Shown here piece by piece: positions 8,929 through 18,240 of a DNA stretch of 64,000 bases. Where the stretch lies: positions 124,001-188,000 of the forward strand of contig NZ_FOMI01000008.1 in assembly GCF_900112595.1 (NCBI RefSeq), read 5' to 3'. How positions within the stretch are numbered: the stretch's first letter is position 1; each line of letters begins with the position of its first letter. A model generated the notes under the pieces. The model saw only the letters and a list, made by a program, of their open reading frames with translations. It was not told the origin of the DNA and did no database searches. This DNA comes from Algibacter pectinivorans (GTDB lineage: Bacteria; Bacteroidota; Bacteroidia; Flavobacteriales; Flavobacteriaceae). The position numbers and the translations under genes were made by a program.

Positions 8929-10877
8929 ACAAAAAAGACATACTCAATAAAATAAAATCATTAGAAGGCCTTAACCAAGACGAACGTGCCTATTTGGTAA
9001 ACTTGGTAAACACCAAAAAAAAATACGGCCTAGTATGGGAAGACAAACCCGAAGATGTAGAAGAGCAACTACGCACCAAACTACCTGTACTGCAAGAAGT
9101 AAAAGAGCGTGCCATTATTAACGATGCTGTCACCCTGAGCGCAGTCGAAGGGTCTCATAATAATAACGATATCACGTCGAGCACGTCATCCCGAGCGGAG
9201 TCGAGGGGCGAGACGCCAAACCACATCCTCATAGAAGGCGACAACCTACACGCACTAACAGCACTTACCTTTACCCACGAAAACAAAATAGACCTCATTT
9301 ATATAGATCCACCGTATAATACAGGGAATAAAGCTGATGATGGCACTACAGATTTTAAATATAATGATGATTATGTAGATAGTGATGACGAATATAGGCA
9401 TAGTAAATGGTTGTCTTTTATGTCTAAAAGATTAACAATCGCACGTCAACTTTTAGCTGATGATGGATTTTTATGTGTTTCTATAGATGATAATGAAATA
9501 GCTCAATTGAAGATTTTACTCGATGAATTGTTTAATCAAAAAACTAAAGTAGTTGCAGTTAAAATGAGTGAAGCAAGTGGTTTGAAAATGGGAGCAACAA
9601 ATAGGATAAAAAATATTCCAAAATATAAAGAGTATCTAGTTTTTGCTAAGCCTTCCGGTATTAGAGATTTAGATATCGAAAGTGTTAAAAAAGATGAATG
9701 GGATAATGAATATAATATTTACATAGACAATTTCGAAAAAAAGGATAGAGATTTTATTGATGCACATATGTCTAATCCTTCACAAAAAATTATAGAAGAT
9801 ATTGACAAAATATTAGATAGAATTGAATTAACAAGTGTTAATCAAAAAATTAAGGACCTGAAAATCCCCAAAAAACATATTGATGAATGGAAATTTACAA
9901 ATTCTTGGAGAATTGTTAGAACAGCAGCTTCTACTTCTGTTAAAAGATTAGCAGATGATAAAAGAAACGATATTTCTCAAAATTATTTTTCAGTTATTTC
10001 TAAAAGAGATAAAATCGTTTATATTGTTAAAGGTGATTATTCTTCTGAATCGAAAAGTCCCAGAGTTCAGTTTTTATTTGCTGATACAAATTTAATGGTA
10101 CATCCGGGTGATTTTTGGTCAGATATAAGAACTACAGGTCTTGAAGCAGAGGGTGGTGTGGAGTTTAAAAATGGCAAAAAGCCACTAAAGCTTCTAAATA
10201 GAATCTTAAATTCTCATTTTAATAAAAATACTACAATATTAGACTTTTTTGCTGGTTCAGGCTCGACGTTACATAGTGCTCTTGAATTAAATAATAAAGA
10301 TGGTTTCAATAGAAATGTAATTTTAGTTACGAATAATGAAAATGATATTTGTGAAAACACGACATATCAAAGATGTTTAAATGTTATAAAAGGTTTTGGT
10401 TCTTTTGAGGGTTATACCAACAACAACCTACGCTACTACAAAACCGCCTTTGTAGAAAGAGAACCCTCTTTACAAAACAAACGCCAGCTTACGCAATTAG
10501 CTACAGAGCTATTATGCATAAAAGAAGATTGTTATACAGAGGTAAAACACCAGTTAAGCATTAGCCCAAAACAAGCGCAAATATTTACCAACAACAACGG
10601 TAAATACCTAGTGGCTATTTACCATTCCAGAAACCAGCTGCAAGTACAAGAACAGTTAATATCTTGGGTAGAGAGCTTAACCAACACCACAGAAAAAGTA
10701 CGTTTATATGCCTTTAGCCCAGAAAAAGAAGTACTAGCAGAAGAGTTTTATGAGGTGGCAGAAAAAGTAGAAGTGGTTCCTTTACCAGAAGCCATTTACA
10801 ATGCATATCTAAGTACCATAAAAGCATTAAAATTAGACAAAAAACAAGTGTATAACAACAATACTGCTGAGGCATAA
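8925..10877 (+). CDS. mod: Type III restriction-modification methyltransferase subunit (Mod)
   Basis: A 650-residue protein with the beta-class N6-adenine methyltransferase order: catalytic DPPY in LIYIDPPYNTG (about residue 128), a central target-recognition region, then the SAM-binding LDFFAGSGST (about residue 440). The product methylates adenine in the recognition site and guides the Res subunit encoded next. Two oddities are visible. Residues about 69-97 are encoded by a dispersed repeat (two units, 9129-9156 and 9185-9215) inserted in frame. The central part (about 9300-10405) is markedly more AT-rich and uses different codons from both ends, which suggests exchange of the recognition domain. 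The frame is otherwise intact, so the gene is probably functional. Confidence 0.92.
   Translation: MNKKDILNKIKSLEGLNQDERAYLVNLVNTKKKYGLVWEDKPEDVEEQLRTKLPVLQEVKERAIINDAVTLSAVEGSHNNNDITSSTSSRAESRGETPNHILIEGDNLHALTALTFTHENKIDLIYIDPPYNTGNKADDGTTDFKYNDDYVDSDDEYRHSKWLSFMSKRLTIARQLLADDGFLCVSIDDNEIAQLKILLDELFNQKTKVVAVKMSEASGLKMGATNRIKNIPKYKEYLVFAKPSGIRDLDIESVKKDEWDNEYNIYIDNFEKKDRDFIDAHMSNPSQKIIEDIDKILDRIELTSVNQKIKDLKIPKKHIDEWKFTNSWRIVRTAASTSVKRLADDKRNDISQNYFSVISKRDKIVYIVKGDYSSESKSPRVQFLFADTNLMVHPGDFWSDIRTTGLEAEGGVEFKNGKKPLKLLNRILNSHFNKNTTILDFFAGSGSTLHSALELNNKDGFNRNVILVTNNENDICENTTYQRCLNVIKGFGSFEGYTNNNLRYYKTAFVEREPSLQNKRQLTQLATELLCIKEDCYTEVKHQLSISPKQAQIFTNNNGKYLVAIYHSRNQLQVQEQLISWVESLTNTTEKVRLYAFSPEKEVLAEEFYEVAEKVEVVPLPEAIYNAYLSTIKALKLDKKQVYNNNTAEA
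9129..9215 (+). repeat. Dispersed CCCTGAGCG..GTCGAAGGG repeat inserted inside mod
   Basis: Unit 1 (9129-9156) begins GTCACCCTGAGCGCAGTCGA. Unit 2 (9185-9215) begins GTCATCCCGAGCGGAGTCGA. Sequences of this type are usually found between genes in Bacteroidota. Here they add residues such as VTLSAVEGSH and SSRAESRGET between the N-terminal region of Mod and its HILIEGDNL motif, without breaking the frame. Confidence 0.8.
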
Positions 10878-10892
10878 AATTCTTAATTTACA

Positions 10893-13244
10893 ATGTACAT
10901 TTTAAAAGATTTTCAAGAAACAGCAGTAACCAGTTTGTTAGAAAACACCTATACTGCTTTAAAAGAACCTACCAAGCAAACCCCTATTTTATTAGAATCG
11001 CCAACAGGTTCGGGTAAAACCGTAATGATGGCGTCGTATATAGAGCGTCTGGTAGACGAGCTACAACTAAAACCAGGCTATAACAGCAATGTGGCTTTTG
11101 TATGGTTAGCACCCAACACGCTACATATACAAAGTTACCACGCTTTGCAAAATCTTTATAGCGATACCCAAAAACTAAATTGTATAGATTTAGACAATCT
11201 AGGAAGCAATCCTATATTAAACGCTAAAGATTTATTGTTTCTTAATTGGAGCAGCATACATTCTGCCAAAAACATTTGGAGAAAAGACAACGAAACCAAT
11301 ACCAACCTAGAAACCCTAATAGAAAACACACAGGCTAACGATACTAGTATAGTGCTAATAATAGACGAAGCACATTTAAGTGCTTTTAGTGGTAAACAAG
11401 CCATAGCAGTACGTAATTTAATAGAAGCAGATGTAGAAGTATTGGTAACCGCTACAGCACATAACATACAACGTCCTCAATTATCGGTATTTGTACCAAG
11501 ACAAAAAGTTGTAGAACAAGAACTTATTAAAAAAGGAATTCGTTTAAACATTGGTTTAAACCCAGAAGAGCAAAACGGAGAAAATGTACATATGCATTTG
11601 CTTCGCAAAGCCTTTCAGAAAAAAGAAGAACTAAAAGCGTTATATGCGCAAGAGTTAGGCGACAACAAAGTAAATCCGTTATTGCTAATTCAATTACCTT
11701 CAGATAACGTTTCCTTAAGTTCAGAAGACAAGTCTATTAGAGATACCTTAGTAGGGCTTTTAAATACCGAGTACAACGTAACTACCCAAAACGGAAGACT
11801 GGCTATATGGCTAAGTGGCGAAAAAGATAAAGATGGTATTGAAGACATCAATGCAATGCAAGATGTAATGATTTTTAAACAAGCAGTAGCACAAGGTTGG
11901 GACTGTCCTAGAGCAGCCGTATTGGTAAGTTATAGAACCGTAAACAGTCCTTCCTTTGGTATTCAAACCGTGGGTAGAATTTTGCGTATGCCACACCGTA
12001 AACACTACAATAACGACGATTTAAATTATGGGTATGTATATACCAATATAGAAGCCACTCGTATTAACTTTGAACCTTCTGATGCAGATTTTATTAATTT
12101 TCAATTAGCAAAAAGAAAAAAGGACAGAGGTTGGGGCTTCGATAAAATCAACTCAGCTCAAATTGTAAACGACCGTACTGCAAAAGGGGTATTAACCTCT
12201 ACCTTTCAAACGCATTTTTTCAACCTAATGGAGCAGCGTTTTAATGTAGCTATGTTGCCAGATGTAGATCTATTTACGACTGAAGTAGAGGAGAATTTAA
12301 AAGAAGCAAAAGAAGCTAATTTATTAGCAATGCAACAAAATGGTTGGGAGTTTAACGTAGACGACCACCAAATACCAATTCCTGTAGATATTGAGGCAGA
12401 CCCTTATATTGTAAATAGCATTATGGTAAATGCAGACCATACCAAGCAGTTTGCTATTACTATGAATCAGTTTAATACAATGTTCGAGCGTTTTTGTTAT
12501 GACAATATAACTAGGCTTAACCGTTCCAAAAGCTGGAAAAAACTAAGAGATGTGTTACTCTTTTTTGCCGAATATTATTTAGGATTGTTTGAGCACGAAG
12601 CCAAACGTATCTATTTATTTCCTCAAAATAGAAGATTACTAGAAGAGTTAATTGTAGTAGCATTAGAACGTTTTGAGCAATGGCAAAAAGCAAAAGGGAA
12701 TGAAAAACGAAGAGTAGAATACGCAAGTTGGGAAGTGCCAGAATATCGTTACTACAGCGAAAATTTCAACAAACAATACATAGAAAATCACGCTATGGAG
12801 CCTTTCTATGAATACATAAGTGTATCTAGCCCAGAAAAAAGATTCAAAGAATTTTTAGAAGCAAACAGCGAACATATAGAATGGTGGTACAAAAATGGAG
12901 ATGCAGGAAAAGAACATTTTGCTGTGCCTTATATCAAGCAAGCAGATGAAAAGCTAGAAAGACCTAGCTTATTTTATGTAGATTTTGTAATAAAATTCAA
13001 ATCTGGTAAAATTGGGTTATTCGATACCAAAACAAAACGTTCAGATTTAGATGCACCTAAAAAGCACAACGCACTTCTAGAGTATATAGAAAAAGTCAAC
13101 CAAGAGGCTAACAATGAAAATTTATTGGGTGGTGTGTTAATAGAAGAACCCATAGACTCTAATCATTGGAGGTTTTGTGCGAATAGAATAGAAGATACAA
13201 AAGACTTAACAGGTTGGGAGTTTTTAAAACCAGAATTACTCTAA
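10893..13244 (+). CDS. res: Type III restriction enzyme helicase/nuclease subunit (Res)
   Basis: A 783-residue SF2 helicase: Walker A in SPTGSGKT (about residues 36-43), DEAH box in LIIDEAHLS (about 158), TATAH (motif III), and later motifs QAVAQGWDCPRA and GRILRMP (motifs V and VI). The C-terminus has a PD-(D/E)xK-like segment, FYVDFVIKFKSG..GLFDTK, near residue 695. It cleaves unmodified DNA with Mod after ATP-driven communication between two sites. It starts 15 nt after mod in the same operon. Length and domain order fit the family, and no break is visible. Confidence 0.92.
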   Translation: MYILKDFQETAVTSLLENTYTALKEPTKQTPILLESPTGSGKTVMMASYIERLVDELQLKPGYNSNVAFVWLAPNTLHIQSYHALQNLYSDTQKLNCIDLDNLGSNPILNAKDLLFLNWSSIHSAKNIWRKDNETNTNLETLIENTQANDTSIVLIIDEAHLSAFSGKQAIAVRNLIEADVEVLVTATAHNIQRPQLSVFVPRQKVVEQELIKKGIRLNIGLNPEEQNGENVHMHLLRKAFQKKEELKALYAQELGDNKVNPLLLIQLPSDNVSLSSEDKSIRDTLVGLLNTEYNVTTQNGRLAIWLSGEKDKDGIEDINAMQDVMIFKQAVAQGWDCPRAAVLVSYRTVNSPSFGIQTVGRILRMPHRKHYNNDDLNYGYVYTNIEATRINFEPSDADFINFQLAKRKKDRGWGFDKINSAQIVNDRTAKGVLTSTFQTHFFNLMEQRFNVAMLPDVDLFTTEVEENLKEAKEANLLAMQQNGWEFNVDDHQIPIPVDIEADPYIVNSIMVNADHTKQFAITMNQFNTMFERFCYDNITRLNRSKSWKKLRDVLLFFAEYYLGLFEHEAKRIYLFPQNRRLLEELIVVALERFEQWQKAKGNEKRRVEYASWEVPEYRYYSENFNKQYIENHAMEPFYEYISVSSPEKRFKEFLEANSEHIEWWYKNGDAGKEHFAVPYIKQADEKLERPSLFYVDFVIKFKSGKIGLFDTKTKRSDLDAPKKHNALLEYIEKVNQEANNENLLGGVLIEEPIDSNHWRFCANRIEDTKDLTGWEFLKPELL

Positions 13245-13263
13245 AACTTAAATAGCTCACAAA

Positions 13264-14247
13264 ATGGAAAAAGGAGAAATTTTAATCTATACCAACCAAG
13301 AGGGGAACATCAAAATAGATGTGCGCCTTCAAGAAGAAACCGTTTGGTTAACCCAAGAACAAATGGCTTTACTCTTTAATAGGGATAGAAGTGTTATAAC
13401 CAAGCATATAGGTAAAATTTTTAGTGAAGGTGAGCTAGATGAAAAAAGCAATGTGCAAAAAATGCACATTAGTACTTCAGACAAACCTGTAAAAATTTAC
13501 AATTTAGATGTAGTAATCTCTGTTGGCTACAGAGTAAAGTCGCAACAAGGTACACAATTTCGTATATGGGCTACACAGCGTTTAAAAGAATACATCATAA
13601 AAGGCTTTGCACTTAATGATGAACGTTTTAAAACCGGTACGTCTATGAACTATTTTAACGAACTGCAAAACCGCATTCGTGAAATACGTATCTCAGAAAA
13701 ATTCTTTTATCAAAAAATAAAAGACATTTATGCTACCAGTATAGATTATAATCCTAAAGACGAAAAAACCATTCAATTCTTTAAAATCGTACAAAACAAG
13801 TTACTTTGGGCTATTAGTCAAAAAACAGCTGCAGAGTTAGTGTATAGGAGTGTAGATGCATCATTACCTCTAATGGGAATGTTAGCGTACGACAAAAAAA
13901 ACAAATCGGTTACCAAATCAGAAGCAGGTGTTGCTAAAAACTATCTTAACGAAGATGAAATGCGTCTACTAGGGCTTATTGTAGAACAATACTTAGCGTT
14001 TGCCGAAACAATGGTACAACAACAAACACCAATGTATATGAAAGATTGGGTACAACGTTTAGATGCTATTTTACAATTAAACGGTAGAGAGTTGTTAACC
14101 CACGCAGGTAAGATAAGTCAAGAAATGGCTAAGAATAAAGTGGCTAAAGAGTATCAAAAATACAAAGAAGAAAACAAGCGTTTGTCCTACGAAAAAAGTC
14201 TTAAAGAGTTAGAGCAAGACATTAAAAATTTAAAAGACAAAAAATAA
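13264..14247 (+). CDS. RhuM-family protein
   Basis: A 327-residue protein whose first about 120 residues match the RhuM (virulence protein) family: ILIYTNQEG, VWLTQEQMALLFNRDRSVI, HI.KIF.EGEL, and YNLDVVISVGYRVKSQQGTQFRIWAT. The first helices resemble a DNA-binding wing. The last about 30 residues are a lysine-rich coiled coil. RhuM genes are common inside Type I and III RM operons and other defence loci, but their biochemical role is not established. It begins 19 nt after res and 33 nt before the next gene, so it is likely cotranscribed. No Fic/Doc motif is visible. Confidence 0.82.
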   Translation: MEKGEILIYTNQEGNIKIDVRLQEETVWLTQEQMALLFNRDRSVITKHIGKIFSEGELDEKSNVQKMHISTSDKPVKIYNLDVVISVGYRVKSQQGTQFRIWATQRLKEYIIKGFALNDERFKTGTSMNYFNELQNRIREIRISEKFFYQKIKDIYATSIDYNPKDEKTIQFFKIVQNKLLWAISQKTAAELVYRSVDASLPLMGMLAYDKKNKSVTKSEAGVAKNYLNEDEMRLLGLIVEQYLAFAETMVQQQTPMYMKDWVQRLDAILQLNGRELLTHAGKISQEMAKNKVAKEYQKYKEENKRLSYEKSLKELEQDIKNLKDKK

Positions 14248-14280
14248 GATAATAACCTTAGTCAATATAAAAATAGTATT

Positions 14281-14499
14281 ATGAGCAACAAAGGACTAGA
14301 TTCACTATTTATACATTACGGCATACGTAAAGATGATATGGCTACCATAGAAGCCATTTGCGAAAAATATGAGGTTGAAGCCGAGTGGCTAAAAGAATAT
14401 TTCTTAAAAGCCTACCACGAGAAAAAAATTAAAAATGAAGACTTAGACGAAAAGGCATTAAAAAAGCTAATGGAAAAAGCGCTTCAAAAAATAAAATAG
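14281..14499 (+). CDS. Small alpha-helical protein of a DNA-modification/defence module
   Basis: A 72-residue, charged, all-helical protein (core ICEKYEVEAEWLKEYFLKAY, lysine-rich tail), 2 nt upstream of the SMC-like gene. I associate similar small proteins with DndD-like genes, but I cannot confirm family membership from sequence alone. The tight spacing implies it is made stoichiometrically with the SMC/HerA pair and may be an adaptor or regulator. No catalytic motif is visible. Confidence 0.65.
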   Translation: MSNKGLDSLFIHYGIRKDDMATIEAICEKYEVEAEWLKEYFLKAYHEKKIKNEDLDEKALKKLMEKALQKIK

Positions 14500-14501
14500 T
14501 T

Positions 14502-16502
14502 ATGTTAATAAAAAGAATAAGAGCTAAAAATTTTAAAACATACCTAGAACTCGATATAAATCTAGAAACAGACCCAGACAAACCTATTGTATTAATCGGT
14601 GGTGCTAATGGTGGTGGTAAAACAACTTTTTTTGATGCTATTTACGGTGCATTGTATGGCTTAAACATATCCAACGATAAAGAATTTAACGAGTTACTTA
14701 ATGCTGGTGCTTTGGGTAAAATTGAAGAAAAAATTGAATTAGAATTATTTTTTTCAGGCAGAGTACTAAACCAAGAACAGTCCTATGTGCTTACAAGAAC
14801 CTATATGCTTAATACAGCCAAAAAACCTGTAGAAAGTGTAAAACTAAATATGAATGGTTCCATTTTTCAATACGGTACTGCAACACCTACAGGGCAAAGA
14901 GCAGAACAAGAAGCGCAAGTAAATAAAATTATAAAAGGGAATCTACCTGAAGAGTTAAGTCGCTATTTCCTATTTGATGCTATGGAGGCTGGGAGCCTTT
15001 TAAAAGAAGACCGTCTTAATCGTGTAATTCGAGAAAATATTGAAAATGTTATGGGCTTCAATAGATACTTGTCTTTTGCTAAAGCAGCCGAATGCTTAAC
15101 GCAAGACTATACAGCTCAAATGCTCGATTTAGAAAATGAAAAGAAAGAATATTTACAATTAGTAGAACAAAAACGTAAAGAAGAAGAAACGTTAACCGAG
15201 TTAAAAGGAAAACGTAAAGAAGCACTAGATTTTTCAGTGTCTAATAAAGATTTGTACGATACGTTAAAGGCAGGTATGAATGAAGAATCTACACTAAACA
15301 ATAAGGTGAAACAATTAGAAGAAGAACTAAATAATCTAGATAAAGAGGAAAAGCAATACAAAACTGATGTAAACGATTTTATTAAAAATTTTGAAATGCA
15401 CGTAAGCTTACCAAAATTAGCTGAGGTATTGCAAAATGATATTGCCTTAATTATAAACGAACGTGAAACTTCAAATGCAGATGCCTACTCGCATTTAAAC
15501 AAAGAAGTGGTAGAAAACGTATTGATAAAAGCTGTAAACGTACTTGCCGATAAAGGGCACAATTTAAAAGACGTGTCAGTAAGTCAATTAGCAGATAAAG
15601 TATTAAAATCATTAGAAGATAAAAACACAGATTTAGAATACGATTATTTTCAAATTTCAGAAGTTGAAGCTTTAAAAAAATTAGCAAATGGTAATTATCA
15701 AAATCCGTACAATTCTATTACCCATCGTAAAGAAAATCTAGATAAAGATATTGCCAACGCACACAAGATTAAAAAACAAATAGAAGATTTAAAAGCACAA
15801 ATTACAGGAAAAGACTATTCTTTAATTAAAGCTTATGAAGAGAATGAAAGTGCAATTAAAACCTTGAAATCTGAAATTGAGGATAAGGATAAAGAAGTAA
15901 AAAAGATAGCAAAACGTTTACAACAATTTGATATACCAACTACAGAAGAACCAGACCCTAAATTTGAAGCTTTAAAAAAATTACAACCCTTGTTTGATGA
16001 AATAGCAAATACGCTGCTTAAAAACAAAAAAGATAAAATAGAATATAAAATGAAACATGATTTAAACGTTAATCTTGCGGCTTATCAAGATGTCATAGAT
16101 CGTGTAGAGTTATCAGAAGATTTAAAAGATTTAAACTTTAGTATTTATCATAAAGCAGGTAACGAAATCTATTTAAGTCAACTAAACACAGCGTCTACAC
16201 AAGTAGTGGTGCAAGTGTTGTTAAAGGCATTACACGAATTTGGCGATTACGACCCACCTGTAATGATAGATACAGTTATGGGGGTGTTAGATGAAACAAG
16301 CCGAAGCACCTTGTTAGAAAATTACTTTCCAGAATTATCGCATCAAACTATACTATTAAGTTCTGATAGTGAGGTAAGACCTAATTCAGATTTGCAAAAA
16401 ATAGAACCTTTTGTGGCCAAAGCATATACATTACTTAGAGATAAAGAAGCTCAAAAAACAAATGTTACAGAAGGGTATTTTGGTAATTCTATAAACAATT
16501 AA
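14502..16502 (+). CDS. DndD-like SMC/ABC-type ATPase
   Basis: A 666-residue protein with Walker A GGANGGGKTTFFDAIYGALYG at residues 33-53, a long charged coiled-coil middle (about 200-300 and 410-480) without an obvious zinc hook, and a C-terminal Walker B/D-loop region VMIDTVMGVLDETSRS (about 587). Size and order fit the DndD branch of SMC-like ATPases rather than SbcC or RecF. No sulfur-modification genes (dndC cysteine desulfurase partner and so on) lie nearby. Its stop overlaps the start of the HerA-like gene (TAATG), so the two ATPases are translationally coupled and probably form one DNA-sensing complex. Confidence 0.8.
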   Translation: MLIKRIRAKNFKTYLELDINLETDPDKPIVLIGGANGGGKTTFFDAIYGALYGLNISNDKEFNELLNAGALGKIEEKIELELFFSGRVLNQEQSYVLTRTYMLNTAKKPVESVKLNMNGSIFQYGTATPTGQRAEQEAQVNKIIKGNLPEELSRYFLFDAMEAGSLLKEDRLNRVIRENIENVMGFNRYLSFAKAAECLTQDYTAQMLDLENEKKEYLQLVEQKRKEEETLTELKGKRKEALDFSVSNKDLYDTLKAGMNEESTLNNKVKQLEEELNNLDKEEKQYKTDVNDFIKNFEMHVSLPKLAEVLQNDIALIINERETSNADAYSHLNKEVVENVLIKAVNVLADKGHNLKDVSVSQLADKVLKSLEDKNTDLEYDYFQISEVEALKKLANGNYQNPYNSITHRKENLDKDIANAHKIKKQIEDLKAQITGKDYSLIKAYEENESAIKTLKSEIEDKDKEVKKIAKRLQQFDIPTTEEPDPKFEALKKLQPLFDEIANTLLKNKKDKIEYKMKHDLNVNLAAYQDVIDRVELSEDLKDLNFSIYHKAGNEIYLSQLNTASTQVVVQVLLKALHEFGDYDPPVMIDTVMGVLDETSRSTLLENYFPELSHQTILLSSDSEVRPNSDLQKIEPFVAKAYTLLRDKEAQKTNVTEGYFGNSINN

Positions 16503-18091
16503 TGATGGAAGAAATAGCATTACATAATATAAGGCAAAGCGAAGGGTTAATTGATAGCCTATTACCTTTAAAACATAAAATTGAAAAGAAATTAAACCTA
16601 AAAGAATATCGCAAAGAAGCGAAGCAGTTAACGTTAAATAATAATTTATTACAACGTTTAACATTAGCAGCAGGTTTAAGTCAAAATCACAAACGCTCTT
16701 GGTCAGTAGTAGAAAAGGTAGCAATGGATAGTTTAAGAATCCACGAAACAACCTTTACTAAGTTCAACCTACAAGTAATGTGGTCAAGTCTTATAAAATA
16801 TCGTTATAATCAAATAGATATCGATTGGGCAGTAGCTGCTAATCGTAGTCGTATAATTAATTACGAGATGCAACAAGGCTTAAAATATTTAATGGACGAT
16901 AATAATCTTGAGAATTGGTTAACAATTACTGCAAAATCTGGTAATGCTTCATTTGGCACAGTACCATTCTTAGATTTAAATATTGGTTTATTTGAAGGAG
17001 ATATGCCTGCTACCTTAAACCTAAACGGTAGGCAAATACCAAATACACAAATATTAATTGCAGGTTCTACAGGTTCTGGTAAATCTAATCTTTTGGCGGT
17101 ATTAATGCGTGAAATACGTACATTAACAGTAGAAACAGCGTATCCAGTAAACTTTCTGTTTTTTGATTATAAAGGCGAATTTTCAGATCCTGCTAATCGT
17201 TCGTGGTTCAGCCATTTTGAAATTGATGATACAGCAATTTTAGATCCAATAAGGGAATCATTGCCGTTTTCACCGTTTAAAAACTTTGAAGGGAAAACAC
17301 AGAACGAAATAAATCTATATGCTTCTGAGTTGTCAAATGCTATCTGTGCAATAGATAATGCACGTATGAGTGCAAATATGAGTAATAGATTAGCAGAAGC
17401 AGTAATCGCTTCTTACAGAAAAACAAGGAATAAACCAATTTCTTTTCAAATAATTTTAGATGAGTACAACCATTTACAAAACAAAAAAGACCGTCTAAAA
17501 GATGATAGTATTAAGTCTGTTTTAAAACAATTAATTAGAAATAACTTATTTGCTACCGAAGATAATATAGACTTAATAAATAATAGTTTTATTGTAAAAA
17601 TGGATGGTTATCCAAAAGATGGTCCTTTGGCAAAAGCAATTGTGTACTTTATAATATCTAAGCTCAACACTATTTATGAAAAGTTACCAAAACAAGAAGT
17701 ATCGGAAGAATGTGTTGAAATCCGTCACTTTACAATTATAGATGAAGCACATTATATGCTAGACTTTGACAACAAACCTTTAAGAGGTTTAATAGCAGTT
17801 GGGCGTAATAAAGGGCTGAGTATCATTTTGGCAACACAGAATATGGATAGTTATAAATCCAAATATTTTGACTTTTATGCTAATGCTCAGTATCCTTTAA
17901 TTATGAAACAGCAATCTATTACTGATACTGTTATTAAAGATTTATTTGGGGTTTCTGGTAACGAATTTCAAGAGATAAAGGAGTCAATAGCAGGTTTAGA
18001 GTTGGGAGAATTAATTATTAAAGATGCAACAGCAATTACACTTGGTATGGGTAAAAAATTCAAGAAAATTAAGGTTGATAGATTTGTATAA
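16502..18091 (+). CDS. HerA/FtsK-like (DUF87) DNA translocase ATPase
   Basis: A 529-residue protein: N-terminal about 130-residue helical domain, a beta-rich stretch, then a HerA-type ATPase with Walker A AGSTGSGKSNLLAVL (about residue 188), FFDYKGEFSDP, Walker B HFTIIDEAHYMLD (about 415) and sensor ILATQN. HerA-like hexamers pump DNA and partner with nucleases in several phage-defence systems; the DptH component of Dnd systems is one relative. Here the coupled partner is the SMC-like protein upstream. No nuclease domain is fused. The PLD-family gene downstream (now broken) and the relic at 18084 may once have belonged to the same module. Confidence 0.8.
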   Translation: MMEEIALHNIRQSEGLIDSLLPLKHKIEKKLNLKEYRKEAKQLTLNNNLLQRLTLAAGLSQNHKRSWSVVEKVAMDSLRIHETTFTKFNLQVMWSSLIKYRYNQIDIDWAVAANRSRIINYEMQQGLKYLMDDNNLENWLTITAKSGNASFGTVPFLDLNIGLFEGDMPATLNLNGRQIPNTQILIAGSTGSGKSNLLAVLMREIRTLTVETAYPVNFLFFDYKGEFSDPANRSWFSHFEIDDTAILDPIRESLPFSPFKNFEGKTQNEINLYASELSNAICAIDNARMSANMSNRLAEAVIASYRKTRNKPISFQIILDEYNHLQNKKDRLKDDSIKSVLKQLIRNNLFATEDNIDLINNSFIVKMDGYPKDGPLAKAIVYFIISKLNTIYEKLPKQEVSEECVEIRHFTIIDEAHYMLDFDNKPLRGLIAVGRNKGLSIILATQNMDSYKSKYFDFYANAQYPLIMKQQSITDTVIKDLFGVSGNEFQEIKESIAGLELGELIIKDATAITLGMGKKFKKIKVDRFV

Positions 18092-18240
18092 ATACAATCC
18101 ACGCTATAGTTTAAAACATTTATCAGTTAGAATACCTTGGCACGATAATGCGTGGAAAAACTGGTAACAGAACTTTTATAAAAATATTAAAACTATTGGC
18201 TCTCCTTTAAAGTGGATGGGCCAAAAAGCTACGAAACGAA
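18084..18240 (+). pseudogene. Remnant of the N-terminus of a larger gene
   Basis: Overlapping the end of the HerA-like gene in another frame is a short peptide, YNPRYSLKHLSVRIPWHDNA, which reads like the conserved start of a larger protein. A stop follows at 18165, then the same frame stays open into the next gene. The WHD motif reminds me of N-termini of large ATPase/helicase-type proteins in defence loci, but I cannot confirm the family. A deletion that removed the body of the gene is the simplest reading. Confidence 0.35.

Noticed and set aside
13264-14247. Fic/Doc toxin assignment for the RhuM-family protein
   Set aside because: No HPFx(D/E)GN motif is present; only the RhuM region can be recognised.
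14502-16502. SbcC/Rad50 assignment for the SMC-like protein
   Set aside because: It is too short, no CxxC zinc hook is visible, and its partner is a HerA-like ATPase, not SbcD/Mre11.
18138-18153. Second TGGCACG sigma-54-like element
   Set aside because: It is explained by the codons TGG-CAC-GAT of the WHD motif in the gene relic, the GC of a -12 box is off by one, and no gene with a suitable start follows closely.
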